DNA from: Aeromonas jandaei
GTDB taxonomy: Bacteria; Pseudomonadota; Gammaproteobacteria; Enterobacterales; Aeromonadaceae
Direction of reading: 5' to 3'
DNA: 64,000 nucleotides
NCBI RefSeq assembly: GCF_037890695.1
Contig: NZ_CP149571.1
Location: forward strand, 3,688,001-3,752,000
A program made the translations under genes and the position numbers. Positions 1-8,735 of this stretch are shown piece by piece. The first letter of the stretch is position 1. The number at the start of each line of letters is the position of its first letter. The notes under the pieces are model-generated. The model had not been told where the DNA came from, ran no database searches, and saw only the letters and a list, made by a program, of their open reading frames with translations.

Positions 1-1261
1 TCTGCAGCCGGTTGCGGCAGAGCTGGACAAAGCTCACCACCATCAGCCCCAGCATCGCGACGCCCAGCCCCACCATCAGACGGAAACCGAAGAAGAGCGG
101 CGCCACCTGCGGGATGGAGTCCTCCACCGCCTTGGCGATCTCCGCCTCCCCCGCCTTGGCTATATTGCTGGCATAGGGGGTGAGCAGCAGACCATAGCCG
201 AGATCCTTGCCGTGCCTGGCAAACAGCGCCCGGTTTTCGGCAGAATCGTTGCCGGCGCGGATCTCTTCGAGCGCACCGGACGCCACCATACCGCTGCGAA
301 TGCGCGCCTCGTGCTGCACCTTGAGATCCTTGATGCCGGTCACCGCCTCATCAAGGGAGCGAGTGGCGATGATCCCCATCAGATACGGGATCTTGATGGC
401 GGCGTGGGTGGTCTCCCCCTGCTGATCCGGAAAGCCGAACAGGGTGAATGACGCAGGCGCAGGCTCGGTGTGCCACTCCGCCTCGATGGCGGCGAGCTTC
501 ACTTTCTGCACCTCGCCGGTGCGATAGCCCGACTCATCCCCGAGCACGATGACCGAGAGGATGGCGGCCAGCCCGAAGCCGGAGGCGATGGCAAAAGAGC
601 GCAGGGCAAACTGCACCTCGGTCTTGCGCAGCAGATACCAGCTGCTCACCCCCATCACAAACATTGAGGCCGCCACATAGCCCGCCGCGACGGTGTGCAC
701 GAACTTCACCTGCGCCACCGGGTTGAGCAGCACGGCGGCGATATCCACCAGCTCCATCCGCTGGGTCAGCAGGTTGAACTCGGCCCCCACCGGGTTTTGC
801 ATCCAGCCATTGCCGATCAGGATCCAGAGCGCCGAGAGGTTGGAGCCGAGCGCCACCAGCATGGTCACCAGCAGGTGCTTGCCGCGGGAGAGCTTGTCCC
901 AACCGAAGAAGAAGAGCCCCACCAGGGTCGATTCGAGGAAGAAGGCCATCAGCCCCTCGATGGCCAGCGGGGTACCGAAGATGTCCCCCACGTAGTGGGA
1001 GTAATAGGCCCAGTTGGTGCCGAACTGGAACTCCATGGTGATCCCCGTGGTGACCCCCATGACGAAGTTGATGCCAAACAGTTTGCCCCAGAAGCGGGTG
1101 ATGTCCTGATAGATCACCTTGCCGGTCATCACATAGGCCGACTCGGCGATCACCAGGATCCAGGACAGCCCCAGGGTGAGGGGGACAAACAGGAAGTGGA
1201 ACAGGGCCGTGGCGCCAAATTGCAGGCGCGACAGGCTGACCACGTCATCCGGATTGATCAT
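1..1261 (-). CDS. cydA: Cytochrome bd ubiquinol oxidase subunit I, partial (C-terminus outside window)
   Basis: This gene encodes the quinol-oxidising, heme-bearing subunit of the inner-membrane cytochrome bd terminal oxidase. About 420 residues lie in the window and the C-terminal end (roughly 100 residues by comparison with the 522-residue E. coli protein) runs off the left edge. The reading matches E. coli CydA throughout with an offset of three residues: H22 and H189 correspond to the heme ligands H19 and H186, and E102 and E110 to conserved glutamates E99 and E107. The long Q-loop containing GDESGYRTGEVQKVKLAAIE is the E. coli (bd-I) type and not the short CioA type. The ATG at 1261 follows a GAGAG-like ribosome site. 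It is divergent from a MocR regulator, and the shared 120-base spacer carries operator-like repeats and an FNR-like box. Confidence 0.95.
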   Translation of the reverse strand, partial: MINPDDVVSLSRLQFGATALFHFLFVPLTLGLSWILVIAESAYVMTGKVIYQDITRFWGKLFGINFVMGVTTGITMEFQFGTNWAYYSHYVGDIFGTPLAIEGLMAFFLESTLVGLFFFGWDKLSRGKHLLVTMLVALGSNLSALWILIGNGWMQNPVGAEFNLLTQRMELVDIAAVLLNPVAQVKFVHTVAAGYVAASMFVMGVSSWYLLRKTEVQFALRSFAIASGFGLAAILSVIVLGDESGYRTGEVQKVKLAAIEAEWHTEPAPASFTLFGFPDQQGETTHAAIKIPYLMGIIATRSLDEAVTGIKDLKVQHEARIRSGMVASGALEEIRAGNDSAENRALFARHGKDLGYGLLLTPYASNIAKAGEAEIAKAVEDSIPQVAPLFFGFRLMVGLGVAMLGLMVVSFVQLCRNRLQ

Positions 1262-1331
1262 GCGTCACTCTCTTTTGTTGTATTTGCCTTACACGTTTCA
1301 TGCAGGACAAGTACACCACGGGTCATGACAC

Positions 1332-1369
1332 CTATAACAGATGCAGTTATAGTGAATAGCACCTATAAC
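1332..1369. promoter_or_regulatory. Three-part operator-like repeat between cydA and mocR
   Basis: The heptamer CTATAAC occurs at 1332-1338 and 1363-1369, with its exact inverse GTTATAG at 1346-1352. The first two form an inverted repeat with a 7-base spacer and the outer two form a direct repeat 31 bases apart. MocR regulators typically bind paired direct or inverted repeats next to their own gene, so autoregulation and control of cydA are plausible inferences. Binding is not shown by the sequence. Confidence 0.5.
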
Positions 1370-1371
1370 AG

Positions 1372-1385
1372 TTGATCCAGATCAT
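1372..1385. promoter_or_regulatory. FNR-like box upstream of cydA
   Basis: TTGATCCAGATCAT matches nine of the ten defined bases of the FNR consensus TTGAT-N4-ATCAA. It overlaps the mocR ATG at 1384 and lies about 110 bases upstream of the cydA start. Cytochrome bd genes are often under oxygen control, so a role for an FNR-type protein is a reasonable inference. Confidence 0.4.
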
Positions 1386-2802
1386 GCCTCTTTACCAACA
1401 ACTGGCCGAACGCCTGAGCCGCGAGATCGATGACGGTATCTGGCAACCGGGGGAGCGCATCCCCTCCATCCGCCAGAGCTGCAAGACCCACAACCTGAGC
1501 CCGATGACGGTGTTGCAGGCCTATCAGTTGCTGGAGAGTCAGGGGCGGATCCTCGCCCGTCCCCAGTCCGGTTACTACGTCAAGGCCGCGTCGCCAAAGG
1601 TGGCGCGCCACACCCCGAGCCAGACCCACTACAGCGGCTCGGTGGATATCAACGATCTGGTGTTCGAGGTGTTGCAGGCAAGCAAATCGCGGGCACTGGT
1701 GCCTCTTGGCATGTCGGTGGCCGACCCGACCCTGTTCCCCCATCCCCAGCTCGGGCGGGCGCTGGCCAGCTGCATGCGCAGGCTCGACCCCTTCAGCACG
1801 GTGGCCGACCTGCCCCCCGGCAACGAGGCGCTGCGCCGCGCCATCGCCCAGCGCTACGCCAGCGACGGAGTGGCGGTCAATCCACAGGAGATCATCATCA
1901 CCACCGGCGCCATGGAGGCGCTCTCCCTCAGCCTGCAGGTGCTGACCGAGCCCGGTGACTGGGTGGTGGTAGAGTCCCCCACCTTCTATGGCGCTCTGCA
2001 GGCCATCGAGAGACTGAAACTCAAGGCGGTGGAGATCCCGGTGATCCCCGGGGTGGGTATCGATCTGGCGCTGTTGGAAGATGCCCTCAGCCAGATGCCC
2101 ATCAAGGCGTGCTGGCTGATGGGCAATGTGCAGCACCCGCTGGGCCACACCATGCCCGATGCGCACAAACAGGGGCTGATGGCGCTGCTCAACGCCCACA
2201 AGGTGCCGCTGGTGGAGGATGACGTTTATGCCGAGGTCTACTTCGGCCGCGAGCGCCCCAAACCCATCAAGCACTGGGATCTGCGTGGTGACAGCCTGCT
2301 CTGCAGCTCCTTCTCCAAGTGTCTGGCGCCGGGCTTTCGGGTCGGCTGGGTGGTGGCGGGGCCCCATGCCGAGCGGATCCAGCGGCTGCAGCTGATGTCC
2401 ACCCTCTCCACCAATGTGCCGAGCCAGCTGGCACTGGCCGAGATGCTGCGTCAGGGCGGGGTCGATGCCCACTTTCGCCGCCTGCGCCACACTCTGGCCC
2501 AGCGCCAGCAGCAGATGCGGGCCGCGCTGCAGCGACTGTTACCAAGCGAGGTGCGGATCTCCTCCCCCGATGGCGGCTACTTTCTCTGGCTGGAGTTTCC
2601 GCCCCGCCTCGACAGCCGAGCCCTCCACGCCATGGCGCTCGACTGCGGCTTCTCCATCGCCCCCGGCGCCCTCTTCTCCAGTCAGGGGCAACACAACCAC
2701 TGCCTGCGCCTCAACAGCTCCCATCCATGGAGCGAGCAGCTGGAGCAGGCGCTCCACCAGCTTGCGGGCCTGATAAACCGGCAGCTTGCAACAGAGGGGT
2801 GA
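1384..2802 (+). CDS. MocR-type (GntR/aminotransferase fusion) transcriptional regulator
   Basis: This is a 472-residue protein with an N-terminal winged-helix GntR domain (about residues 1-70, including SIRQSCKTHNLSPMTVLQAY) joined by a linker to a fold-type I aminotransferase-like domain. The motif SSFSKCLAPGFRVGW contains the lysine (about K312) expected to hold pyridoxal phosphate as a Schiff base. Family members such as PdxR, GabR and TauR use the PLP domain as a sensor. The start is uncertain: the ATG at 1384 begins a good GntR alignment (MPLYQQLAERL) but has no Shine-Dalgarno, and TTG at 1372 is possible. Position back to back with cydA suggests control of the oxidase; the effector cannot be read from the sequence. 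Confidence 0.9.
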   Translation: MPLYQQLAERLSREIDDGIWQPGERIPSIRQSCKTHNLSPMTVLQAYQLLESQGRILARPQSGYYVKAASPKVARHTPSQTHYSGSVDINDLVFEVLQASKSRALVPLGMSVADPTLFPHPQLGRALASCMRRLDPFSTVADLPPGNEALRRAIAQRYASDGVAVNPQEIIITTGAMEALSLSLQVLTEPGDWVVVESPTFYGALQAIERLKLKAVEIPVIPGVGIDLALLEDALSQMPIKACWLMGNVQHPLGHTMPDAHKQGLMALLNAHKVPLVEDDVYAEVYFGRERPKPIKHWDLRGDSLLCSSFSKCLAPGFRVGWVVAGPHAERIQRLQLMSTLSTNVPSQLALAEMLRQGGVDAHFRRLRHTLAQRQQQMRAALQRLLPSEVRISSPDGGYFLWLEFPPRLDSRALHAMALDCGFSIAPGALFSSQGQHNHCLRLNSSHPWSEQLEQALHQLAGLINRQLATEG

Positions 2803-2823
2803 TCACCAAAGCGCAGAAACAAC

Positions 2824-2845
2824 AACGCCCCTTGAACGGGGCGTT
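2824..2845 (-). terminator. Rho-independent terminator of the DUF533 gene
   Basis: AACGCCCC and GGGGCGTT pair perfectly around a six-base loop. On the minus strand the hairpin is followed by the T-rich GTTGTTTCTG, so it fits the end of the DUF533 gene; it may also help end mocR transcription. Confidence 0.75.
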
Positions 2846-2872
2846 ATCGGCAATCCATGGCAATGAGGGGTA

Positions 2873-3511
2873 TCAGACGGGGGCGTTAAGTTGAGCCACC
2901 TGCCGCTCGATGCTCCCCTTGAGGTTGTCATCGAGCTTGAGGGCGCGCGCCAGCTCGTCGAGATAGCCGCGCTCCATAAAGTGATCCACCTCGATGGCGA
3001 GCAGGGAGGCGAGATAGACCTCGGTGGCCAGCTCCATGTCGGTCACTTCCCGCGCCAGCGCGTGGGGGTCGAGGGGGCGAGCCAGCTCGGCGTCAATCCA
3101 GCGGGCCGCATCGCTCTGGCCCTGTTCGGTCAGGTACTCCTGAATCTTCTGGCGCTCGGCGCCGTCGATATGGCCATCGGCCCGAGCTGCAGCCACCATG
3201 GCGCGCACCAAGAGAGCCGAGCGGGCATCCAGCGCATTGCCTTCCAGGGTACTGACAGGATGGGTCGGCTGGGCGGGCGCCGCCTGCTGGGCCTGCCAAT
3301 CCTGATAGAGCTTGTAGGCCAGCCCGCCAAGGGCCGCAGCGCCGCCCACGGCAGCCGCCTTGCCGCCATATTTGCGCATCTTCTTGTTGCCCAGCAGCAG
3401 ACCGAGCGCACCACCGGCCAGCGCCCCCTGCATCTGCCCCTTGCGCTTGTCACCGCCTTCGTTGAGCCAGCCTTTGCCAGCCCCCAGCAACTGTTCCAGC
3501 ATCTGTTTCAT
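2873..3511 (-). CDS. DUF533 (YebE-like) tellurite-resistance TerB-fold inner membrane protein
   Basis: The 212-residue product has an N-terminal helical part (MKQMLEQLLGAGKGW), a Gly/Ala-rich segment with GALAGGALGLLLGNKKMRK that could form a membrane-associated helix, and a C-terminal acidic TerB-like helical domain (ARADGHIDGAERQKI) with the D-x-D/G pattern of that fold. This is the arrangement of E. coli YebE and other DUF533 proteins, whose function is not established. The ATG at 3511 has an AGGAG site eight bases upstream; an upstream in-frame start at 3622 lacks one and would add an unrelated sequence. It is a single-gene unit with its own terminator. Confidence 0.85.
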   Translation of the reverse strand: MKQMLEQLLGAGKGWLNEGGDKRKGQMQGALAGGALGLLLGNKKMRKYGGKAAAVGGAAALGGLAYKLYQDWQAQQAAPAQPTHPVSTLEGNALDARSALLVRAMVAAARADGHIDGAERQKIQEYLTEQGQSDAARWIDAELARPLDPHALAREVTDMELATEVYLASLLAIEVDHFMERGYLDELARALKLDDNLKGSIERQVAQLNAPV

Positions 3512-3653
3512 GGTGTCACTCCTGCGGGTCAAAAAAGTGAAATCGGGATGAATAGAGCCAGATAGTGACCCCGCCCCCCTGAATCGGGGATGAACCCTTG
3601 ACCGGGCAGGCCGATGGGGCAAAGCTCAGGGAAACTCTTCAGGCAATAAGGAT

Positions 3654-4127
3654 GTGACTGTGCCCAATCGCGAACTGACCCTGCAATTTCTGGCCGAACC
3701 CTCTGACGTCAATTTCGGCGGCAAGGTGCATGGCGGCATGGTGATGAAGTGGATCGATCAGGCGGGCTACGCCTGCGCCGCCGGCTGGTGCGGCGGCTAT
3801 GCAGTGACCGTCTATGTGGGGGGGATCCGCTTTTTGCGCCCCATCCAGATTGGCCAGCTGGTGGAGGTGCACGCTCAGGTGATCCACACCGGCACCACCA
3901 GCATGCATCTGGCGGTGGATGTCTACAGCCGCCACCCCACCGAGACCGAGCGCCACAAGACCACCCACTGCATCATCATCTTCGTGGCGATGGATGAGCA
4001 GGGCAAACCGACCCCGGTGCCCCAGTGGCAGCCGCTGAGCGAGAGCGATCTGCAGTTGCAGCAGTACGCCAAAAAGCTCATCGCCCTGCGCGAGGAGATC
4101 GACAAGGAGATGCGTCAGCACCTGTAA
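3654..4127 (+). CDS. Acyl-CoA thioesterase, hotdog fold (YciA/BACH-like)
   Basis: A 157-residue single hotdog-domain protein. The segment [20 protein letters not shown] carries the helix signature of the acyl-CoA hydrolase group, with the conserved GG-x-(M/V)-x-W-x-D arrangement, and is followed by the beta-sheet of the fold. The expected reaction is hydrolysis of acyl-CoA to free acid and CoA in the cytosol; chain-length preference cannot be deduced. Two GTG starts are possible: 3654, and 3660, which is better spaced from TAAGGA at 3647-3652. The gene stands alone between DUF533 (divergent) and ybaM. Confidence 0.85.
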   Translation: MTVPNRELTLQFLAEPSDVNFGGKVHGGMVMKWIDQAGYACAAGWCGGYAVTVYVGGIRFLRPIQIGQLVEVHAQVIHTGTTSMHLAVDVYSRHPTETERHKTTHCIIIFVAMDEQGKPTPVPQWQPLSESDLQLQQYAKKLIALREEIDKEMRQHL

Positions 4128-4221
4128 CCTTCATGCCTCACAGCCCGACAGAACGGGCGCTTTCGGCCAACGGCGGCGCCCCTGTATAATCCCCCCTCTT
4201 CCCGCAACCGGAACCCTGCCC

Positions 4222-4377
4222 ATGTCACTGGAAACTGCCCCGCCCGAGGTGAAACTCGCGGTGGATCTTATCGAACTGCTGGAAACCAATGAGCTGGCCC
4301 CCGAGCTGGTGCTGGCGGCGCTGGCCATCGTAAAAAATGACTACGAGCGCAAGCTGGCGGAGGGGAAGGATCACTGA
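4222..4377 (+). CDS. ybaM: YbaM family small protein (DUF2496)
   Basis: This 51-residue ORF begins [20 protein letters not shown] and ends [11 protein letters not shown]. It aligns over its full length with E. coli YbaM, including the VKLAVDLI and IVK-DYE-KL blocks. The function of the family is unknown. The reading frame is free of stops from the ATG at 4222 to TGA at 4375-4377, and no strong Shine-Dalgarno is visible upstream. It lies 95 bases after the thioesterase gene on the same strand and may be cotranscribed. Confidence 0.85.
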   Translation: MSLETAPPEVKLAVDLIELLETNELAPELVLAALAIVKNDYERKLAEGKDH

Positions 4378-4453
4378 TCCCTCCCCGCACTTTTTCCGCC
4401 TTATCTTTCCGACTTCAGTTTTTCCCCACAGAAGTTTTTCCCCACATAGCCAC

Positions 4454-5308
4454 TCACTGCGGCCCCATCACCTCGTCGCAGAGGGCGATCAGGGCCGAAC
4501 TCAGGCGGCTGAGCGGTTCGCCCCCATCCTTTGCCGCATGGAGCGCCAGCTCCACCGATGCAACCTTGGGCCACTGGGTCAGGGCCAGCTGATCGGCGGG
4601 CATCAGCCGCTTGGGCAGCAAGCTCACCCCGATACCCGCGCTCACCGCCCCCTGCAAACTGGCGAGGCTGGCGCTGACATAGGCGATACGCCAGCGCCGA
4701 CCCAGACCATCGAGCGCCTCGGTCATCTGCTGGCGATAGAGCCCTTCACTCGGGAAGGCGACCAGCGGCAACGGATCACGCCCCTTGGCCGGCCAGTCGC
4801 GGCTATCGACCCACACCAGCGGCTCACGCCAGCTGGCGAGCGGCGAGCCCTGTCCGCGCACCTGTTTGACCAGCGCCAGATCCAGCTCTCCCGCCGCAAA
4901 ACGCTGCCAGATGTGGTGGCTCAGGCCGCTCTCCACCTCCAACCGCACCTCGGGATAGTCGCGGGCAAAGGCAGCCAGCACCGGGGTGATGGCACCGGCG
5001 GCGAAATCCTCCGGCACTCCGAGGCTGAGGGATATGCTCCCCTCGCTCACCTGCTCCTCGGCCTGCGCCAGCAGTGCCAGAATGCGGCGGGCCAGCCCCA
5101 GCAGCTGCTCCCCCTCGGCCGTCGCCACCACCTGCCGACCGGAGCGATCCAGCAGCGGGCAACCGATCTGCTGTTCGAGCCTGCGCATCTGCTGGCTGAT
5201 GGTGGATTGGGTCAGATGGACCCGTTCACCGGCCCGGGTGAAGCTGCCGGTGTCGATAATGGCGACAAAACTGCGCAGTAACAGGGGATCCAGCATGGGT
5301 TTCTCCAT
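4454..5308 (-). CDS. LysR-type transcriptional regulator
   Basis: A 284-residue LysR protein. The N-terminal helix-turn-helix is clear (LLRSFVAIIDTGSFTRAGERVHLTQSTISQQMRRLE, quoted in parts: SFTRAGERVHLTQS and TISQQMRRLEQQIG) and is followed by a linker helix and a periplasmic-binding-protein-like effector domain starting near SLSLGVPEDFAAG. It is transcribed divergently from a deaminase gene 97 bases away, and the deaminase overlaps a CynX-type transporter gene. LysR proteins commonly control the adjacent divergent operon, so regulation of the deaminase and transporter is the likely role. The ATG at 5308 is chosen; a second ATG four codons later is equally possible. Confidence 0.9.
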   Translation of the reverse strand: MEKPMLDPLLLRSFVAIIDTGSFTRAGERVHLTQSTISQQMRRLEQQIGCPLLDRSGRQVVATAEGEQLLGLARRILALLAQAEEQVSEGSISLSLGVPEDFAAGAITPVLAAFARDYPEVRLEVESGLSHHIWQRFAAGELDLALVKQVRGQGSPLASWREPLVWVDSRDWPAKGRDPLPLVAFPSEGLYRQQMTEALDGLGRRWRIAYVSASLASLQGAVSAGIGVSLLPKRLMPADQLALTQWPKVASVELALHAAKDGGEPLSRLSSALIALCDEVMGPQ

Positions 5309-5405
5309 TTATAAAACCACTGAAACTCATTTTATCATTTAATTTCCAAATGGCTTGTTTCGCCGCTAGGCTGGCATTTGTTCTGTCAAATCAGGGTTTT
5401 TCATC

Positions 5406-5936
5406 ATGTCTGCGCCCCTTGTTGCCTCTGCCAACGCCCGCCCGACCCCCTCATCAACCACTCTCCCGACTCATCAGCGCTGGCTGGAGCAGGCGGTGCA
5501 ATTGGCCAGAGCCAATCACCGGCAGGGTGGCCGCCCCTTCGCCGCCCTGCTGGTGCGCGATGGCCAGCTGGTGACGAGCGCGGTCAACGGCATCCATCTG
5601 GATGGGGATCCGACCCGTCACGCCGAGCTGGAGGCGCTGCGCAAGGCAAGCCAGAGCGGGCCGCTCGCGGGCAGCATCGTCTATGCCAGTGGTCACCCCT
5701 GCCCCATGTGCCTCGGCGCGCTGGTGATGAACGGCATCGCCGCCGTCTATTACGCCTTTGATAACGCCGATGCAGCGCCGTTCGGCTTTGACAGCACCGC
5801 CGCCTATCAAAAGCTGGGGCTGCCGCTGGCACCGCCTCCTCTGCCACTGGTCAAACTGGCCGTGACCATGACGGCGGCGGATCTCTACGGTTCCCAGTTA
5901 CAACAAGCCACACAAGCAGCGCCTGATCATGAGTAA
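5406..5936 (+). CDS. Nucleoside/purine deaminase, CMP/dCMP deaminase family (GuaD-like)
   Basis: The 176-residue protein has the zinc and catalytic motifs of the cytidine deaminase superfamily: TRHAELEAL (His ligand and catalytic Glu) and GHPCPMCLGAL (two Cys ligands). The order and spacing resemble guanine deaminases of the GuaD type and related tRNA or nucleobase deaminases. A hydrolytic deamination of a purine or related base is expected; the substrate is not certain. The first 20 residues are Pro/Ser/Thr-rich and are not part of the fold. The stop overlaps the start of the downstream transporter by eight bases, indicating translational coupling. Confidence 0.85.
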   Translation: MSAPLVASANARPTPSSTTLPTHQRWLEQAVQLARANHRQGGRPFAALLVRDGQLVTSAVNGIHLDGDPTRHAELEALRKASQSGPLAGSIVYASGHPCPMCLGALVMNGIAAVYYAFDNADAAPFGFDSTAAYQKLGLPLAPPPLPLVKLAVTMTAADLYGSQLQQATQAAPDHE

Positions 5937-7203
5937 GGGGACAAGCGAACGCCCGGCAGAGGCTCGCAGCCAGCAGTTTGCCCTGCTGGTGCTGGTGATC
6001 CTGACTGGCCTTAACCTGCGCCCCTTTCTTACCGCCATCGGCCCGCTGAGCGGCGAGATTGGCCGCGCCCTCTCGCTCGGGATGGATACCCTGGCCTGGC
6101 TCACCCTGTTGCCGCTGTGGCTGATCGGGGTCGGCGTGCTGCTCACCCCGCGCCTGCGCAGCCTTGCCAGCGCCACCACCCTGCTGGGGCTGGCCCTGCT
6201 GCTGCTCGCGGCGGGCAGTGCCCTGCGTTTTTATGTCCAGAGCGGCGCCCTGCTGATCACCACCGCCGCGCTCTGCGGCCTGGGTTCGGCGCTGGTGCAG
6301 GGGGTGCTGCCCGCCCTTATCAAGCAGCACTTTGCCCGCAAGGTGCCGCAAGTGATGGGGATCTTCTCTGCCTGCATGATGGGAGGCGGGGCGCTGGGTG
6401 CCAGCCTGACGCCACGGCTGGCAGCGAGCCTCGACTGGTCGCAGGCACTGGCGCTCTGGAGCCTGCCGCTGCTGCTGGCCCTCATCTGGCTAGGGTGGAA
6501 AGTGCGTCTGCCACGGGCCGCAGCGGTCGCCATTCCCCACGACGAGCAGCGGCTGATCACCCTGCCCCGCAGCTGGTTGCTGATCGTCTGCTTTGGCATC
6601 ATCAACAGCGGTTACGGCATCGCAGTGGCCTGGCTGGCCCCCGCCTATATGGCGAATGGGTGGAACGCCGCGCAGGCCGGCGAGCTGGTCGCCTGGCTGG
6701 CACTGGCGCAGACCGCCAGCGGCCTCGGCTTGCCGCTGCTGGCGGCGCGCAGTCTGGATCGGCGGCCGTGGATGGGGCTTGCCATCGCCATGCAGCTGGC
6801 GGGATTTGGCGGCCTCTGGCTGGCGCCAGCCAGTGCCCCCATTCTCTGGTGCATGCTGTGCGGTGCCGGTCTGGGCGGCAGCTTTTCCCTCATCATGGTG
6901 ATTGCGCTCGATCACCTGCCCGACCCACGCCGTGCCGGCACCCTGAGCGCCCTGATGCAGGGCTTCGGCTTTATGCTGGCCGCCACCGGCCCCTGGGTCG
7001 CCGCCCGCCTCTATCACCTGTTCGGTGACTTCGCCGCCGCCTGGCAGTGGCAGCTGGGGGGATTGCTGCTGATGAGCCTGCTGGTGCTGCGCCTCGACCC
7101 GCGCCACTACCCTCGCGTCATGGGGTTACCGACCGCCAGCGAGCCAACCCTTTCAGCGCCCCTCCCGGCCAGCGCTGCGACCCAAAGCAACACACCGGCC
7201 TGA
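5929..7203 (+). CDS. MFS transporter, CynX/NimT family
   Basis: A 424-residue polytopic membrane protein with about twelve hydrophobic segments. The opening LVILTGLNLRPFLTAIGPL is the signature of the CynX/NimT group (cyanate and 2-nitroimidazole transporters of E. coli), where the LRP motif in helix 1 is typical. It is translationally coupled to the deaminase gene and lies opposite a LysR regulator. Together they look like a small uptake-or-efflux and deamination cassette, probably for a nucleobase-like compound. This substrate is an inference. The C-terminal 25 residues after the last helix are low-complexity. Confidence 0.85.
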   Translation: MSKGTSERPAEARSQQFALLVLVILTGLNLRPFLTAIGPLSGEIGRALSLGMDTLAWLTLLPLWLIGVGVLLTPRLRSLASATTLLGLALLLLAAGSALRFYVQSGALLITTAALCGLGSALVQGVLPALIKQHFARKVPQVMGIFSACMMGGGALGASLTPRLAASLDWSQALALWSLPLLLALIWLGWKVRLPRAAAVAIPHDEQRLITLPRSWLLIVCFGIINSGYGIAVAWLAPAYMANGWNAAQAGELVAWLALAQTASGLGLPLLAARSLDRRPWMGLAIAMQLAGFGGLWLAPASAPILWCMLCGAGLGGSFSLIMVIALDHLPDPRRAGTLSALMQGFGFMLAATGPWVAARLYHLFGDFAAAWQWQLGGLLLMSLLVLRLDPRHYPRVMGLPTASEPTLSAPLPASAATQSNTPA

Positions 7204-7215
7204 GGCCGGTGTGTT
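7189..7215 (+). terminator. Hairpin at the end of the transporter gene
   Basis: AACACACCGGCC and GGCCGGTGTGTT form a 12-bp perfect stem with the TGA stop codon in the three-base loop. There is no T-run after it, so it may slow or stabilise transcript ends but is not a classical intrinsic terminator. Confidence 0.5.
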
Positions 7216-7271
7216 GGGGATAGCAGTGTTGGGGATAACAAGACGAGGCTGACGCCACTCAGAGGGGCAAC

Positions 7272-8303
7272 TCAGCGTCCCTTCTTTTGCCGTCCGGTGT
7301 TAGCGGTGCGCGGCTTGCCTGCGGCCGGTTTGCCACCCTTGGGGGCCCCTTTGCCTGCACTTCCCTTGCCAGCGCCGCCCTTGTTGGCAGCACCTTTGCC
7401 CGCGCCACCCTTGCCCACCGGCAGCTTCTTCTCGAAGGCTTCCGGGCCCGGCACATTGGGACGCCCGCCAATCTCGTGATCATCATCGCGGCGCGGCTTC
7501 TTGCCCTGCCCCGGCTTGGCGCTTTGCGCCGCAGGAGCCTTGGCCGCCTTGGGTTTGTCGCCTTTGGCCGGTTTCACCTCGGAGGAGGAGTCCTCAATCA
7601 GCTTGAACAGATCGATCAGCTCATCGTCGGTGAGATCGCGCCACTCGCCCACCGGCAGCCCCTTGAGGCTGACGTTCATGATGCGGATGCGCTCGAGCTT
7701 GGTCACTTCAAAACCGAAGTGCTCGCACATGCGGCGGATCTGGCGGTTCAGCCCCTGCACCAGGGTGATGCGAAAGACGAACGGCGCCTCTTTCTTCACC
7801 TTGCACTTCTTGGTCACAGTACCGAGGATCGGCACCCCGGCCGCCATGCCGCGCACAAACTCGTCGGTCACCGGCTTGTCGACGGTCACCAGATACTCTT
7901 TCTCGTGATCGTTGCCCGCCCGCAGGATCTTGTTGACCAGATCGCCGTGGTTGGTGAGAAAAATCAGCCCCTGCGAATCCTTGTCGAGACGCCCGATGGG
8001 GAAGACCCGGGTGCTGTGGTTGACGAAATCGACGATGTTGTCCTTCTCGCCCGCCTCCGTGGTACTGACGATACCCACCGGCTTGTTGAGGGCGATCAGC
8101 ACCAGACTGTCCGCCTCGCGCGGCTCGATCACCTGACCGTTCACCTTGACCAGATCGCCAACCTGCACCTGATCGCCAATCCCGGCCCGCTTGCCGTTGA
8201 TAAAGACGTGGCCCTGCTCGATAAAGCGGTCGGCCTCGCGGCGCGAGCAGATGCCGCTCTCGCTGATGTATTTGTTCAGGCGCATGGATTCGTTAGCCAG
8301 CAT
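7272..8303 (-). CDS. rluF: 23S rRNA pseudouridine(2604) synthase RluF
   Basis: RluF isomerises U2604 (and can act on U2605) of 23S rRNA. The first 245 residues follow E. coli RluF nearly residue by residue: an S4 RNA-binding domain ([20 protein letters not shown]) and then the RsuA-type catalytic domain with [13 protein letters not shown], holding the catalytic Asp. The protein has 343 residues against about 290 in E. coli; the excess is a Lys/Gly/Ala-rich tail with repeated GKGxAGKG-type units ending in RQKKGR. The ATG at 8303 has a strong GGAGGTGA site. The gene is monocistronic. Confidence 0.95.
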   Translation of the reverse strand: MLANESMRLNKYISESGICSRREADRFIEQGHVFINGKRAGIGDQVQVGDLVKVNGQVIEPREADSLVLIALNKPVGIVSTTEAGEKDNIVDFVNHSTRVFPIGRLDKDSQGLIFLTNHGDLVNKILRAGNDHEKEYLVTVDKPVTDEFVRGMAAGVPILGTVTKKCKVKKEAPFVFRITLVQGLNRQIRRMCEHFGFEVTKLERIRIMNVSLKGLPVGEWRDLTDDELIDLFKLIEDSSSEVKPAKGDKPKAAKAPAAQSAKPGQGKKPRRDDDHEIGGRPNVPGPEAFEKKLPVGKGGAGKGAANKGGAGKGSAGKGAPKGGKPAAGKPRTANTGRQKKGR

Positions 8304-8735
8304 GAGTCACCTCCCAGAGGGGCTGAACCCCATCCTGTTGTACGGTTGCGTGCGTCGGCCATGCCGGACACATGATCTGCGGCATCACCCTCTCCACTAC
8401 GTCGATTTTTTGCATACGGCTCCAATTTCAACGAGGCCAATGCCGGCCCATCCGGCAAAAAAGTGCGACACATTACCACATCGCCCGCCACAGCACGCCG
8501 GATTATCGCCAACTCCGGCGCACCGGCGACACAATTGCGGGCCAGCTCACAGCGCCAAGCCCCGCATCAGGGGCGATGGGGCAAACGGGGTTTGCCCGAT
8601 TTCATGGCCAATAAAAGAGTCAGCAGTGACGAGACAGGGCGCGCCAAGAGAGGCAAACGAGGGAATGGTTGCCCCCGACCAGCGGCCGGGGCCAGCGGTT
8701 GATACGCCAACCCAACTCCCTCTGTCGCGGCGGAC
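8304..8735. other. Intergenic region without recognisable genes
   Basis: About 430 bases separate rluF from the VOC gene. Reading frames here are short and show no recognisable protein. It should hold the rluF promoter, but I cannot point to convincing -35/-10 boxes, repeats or a structured RNA. Confidence 0.5.
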
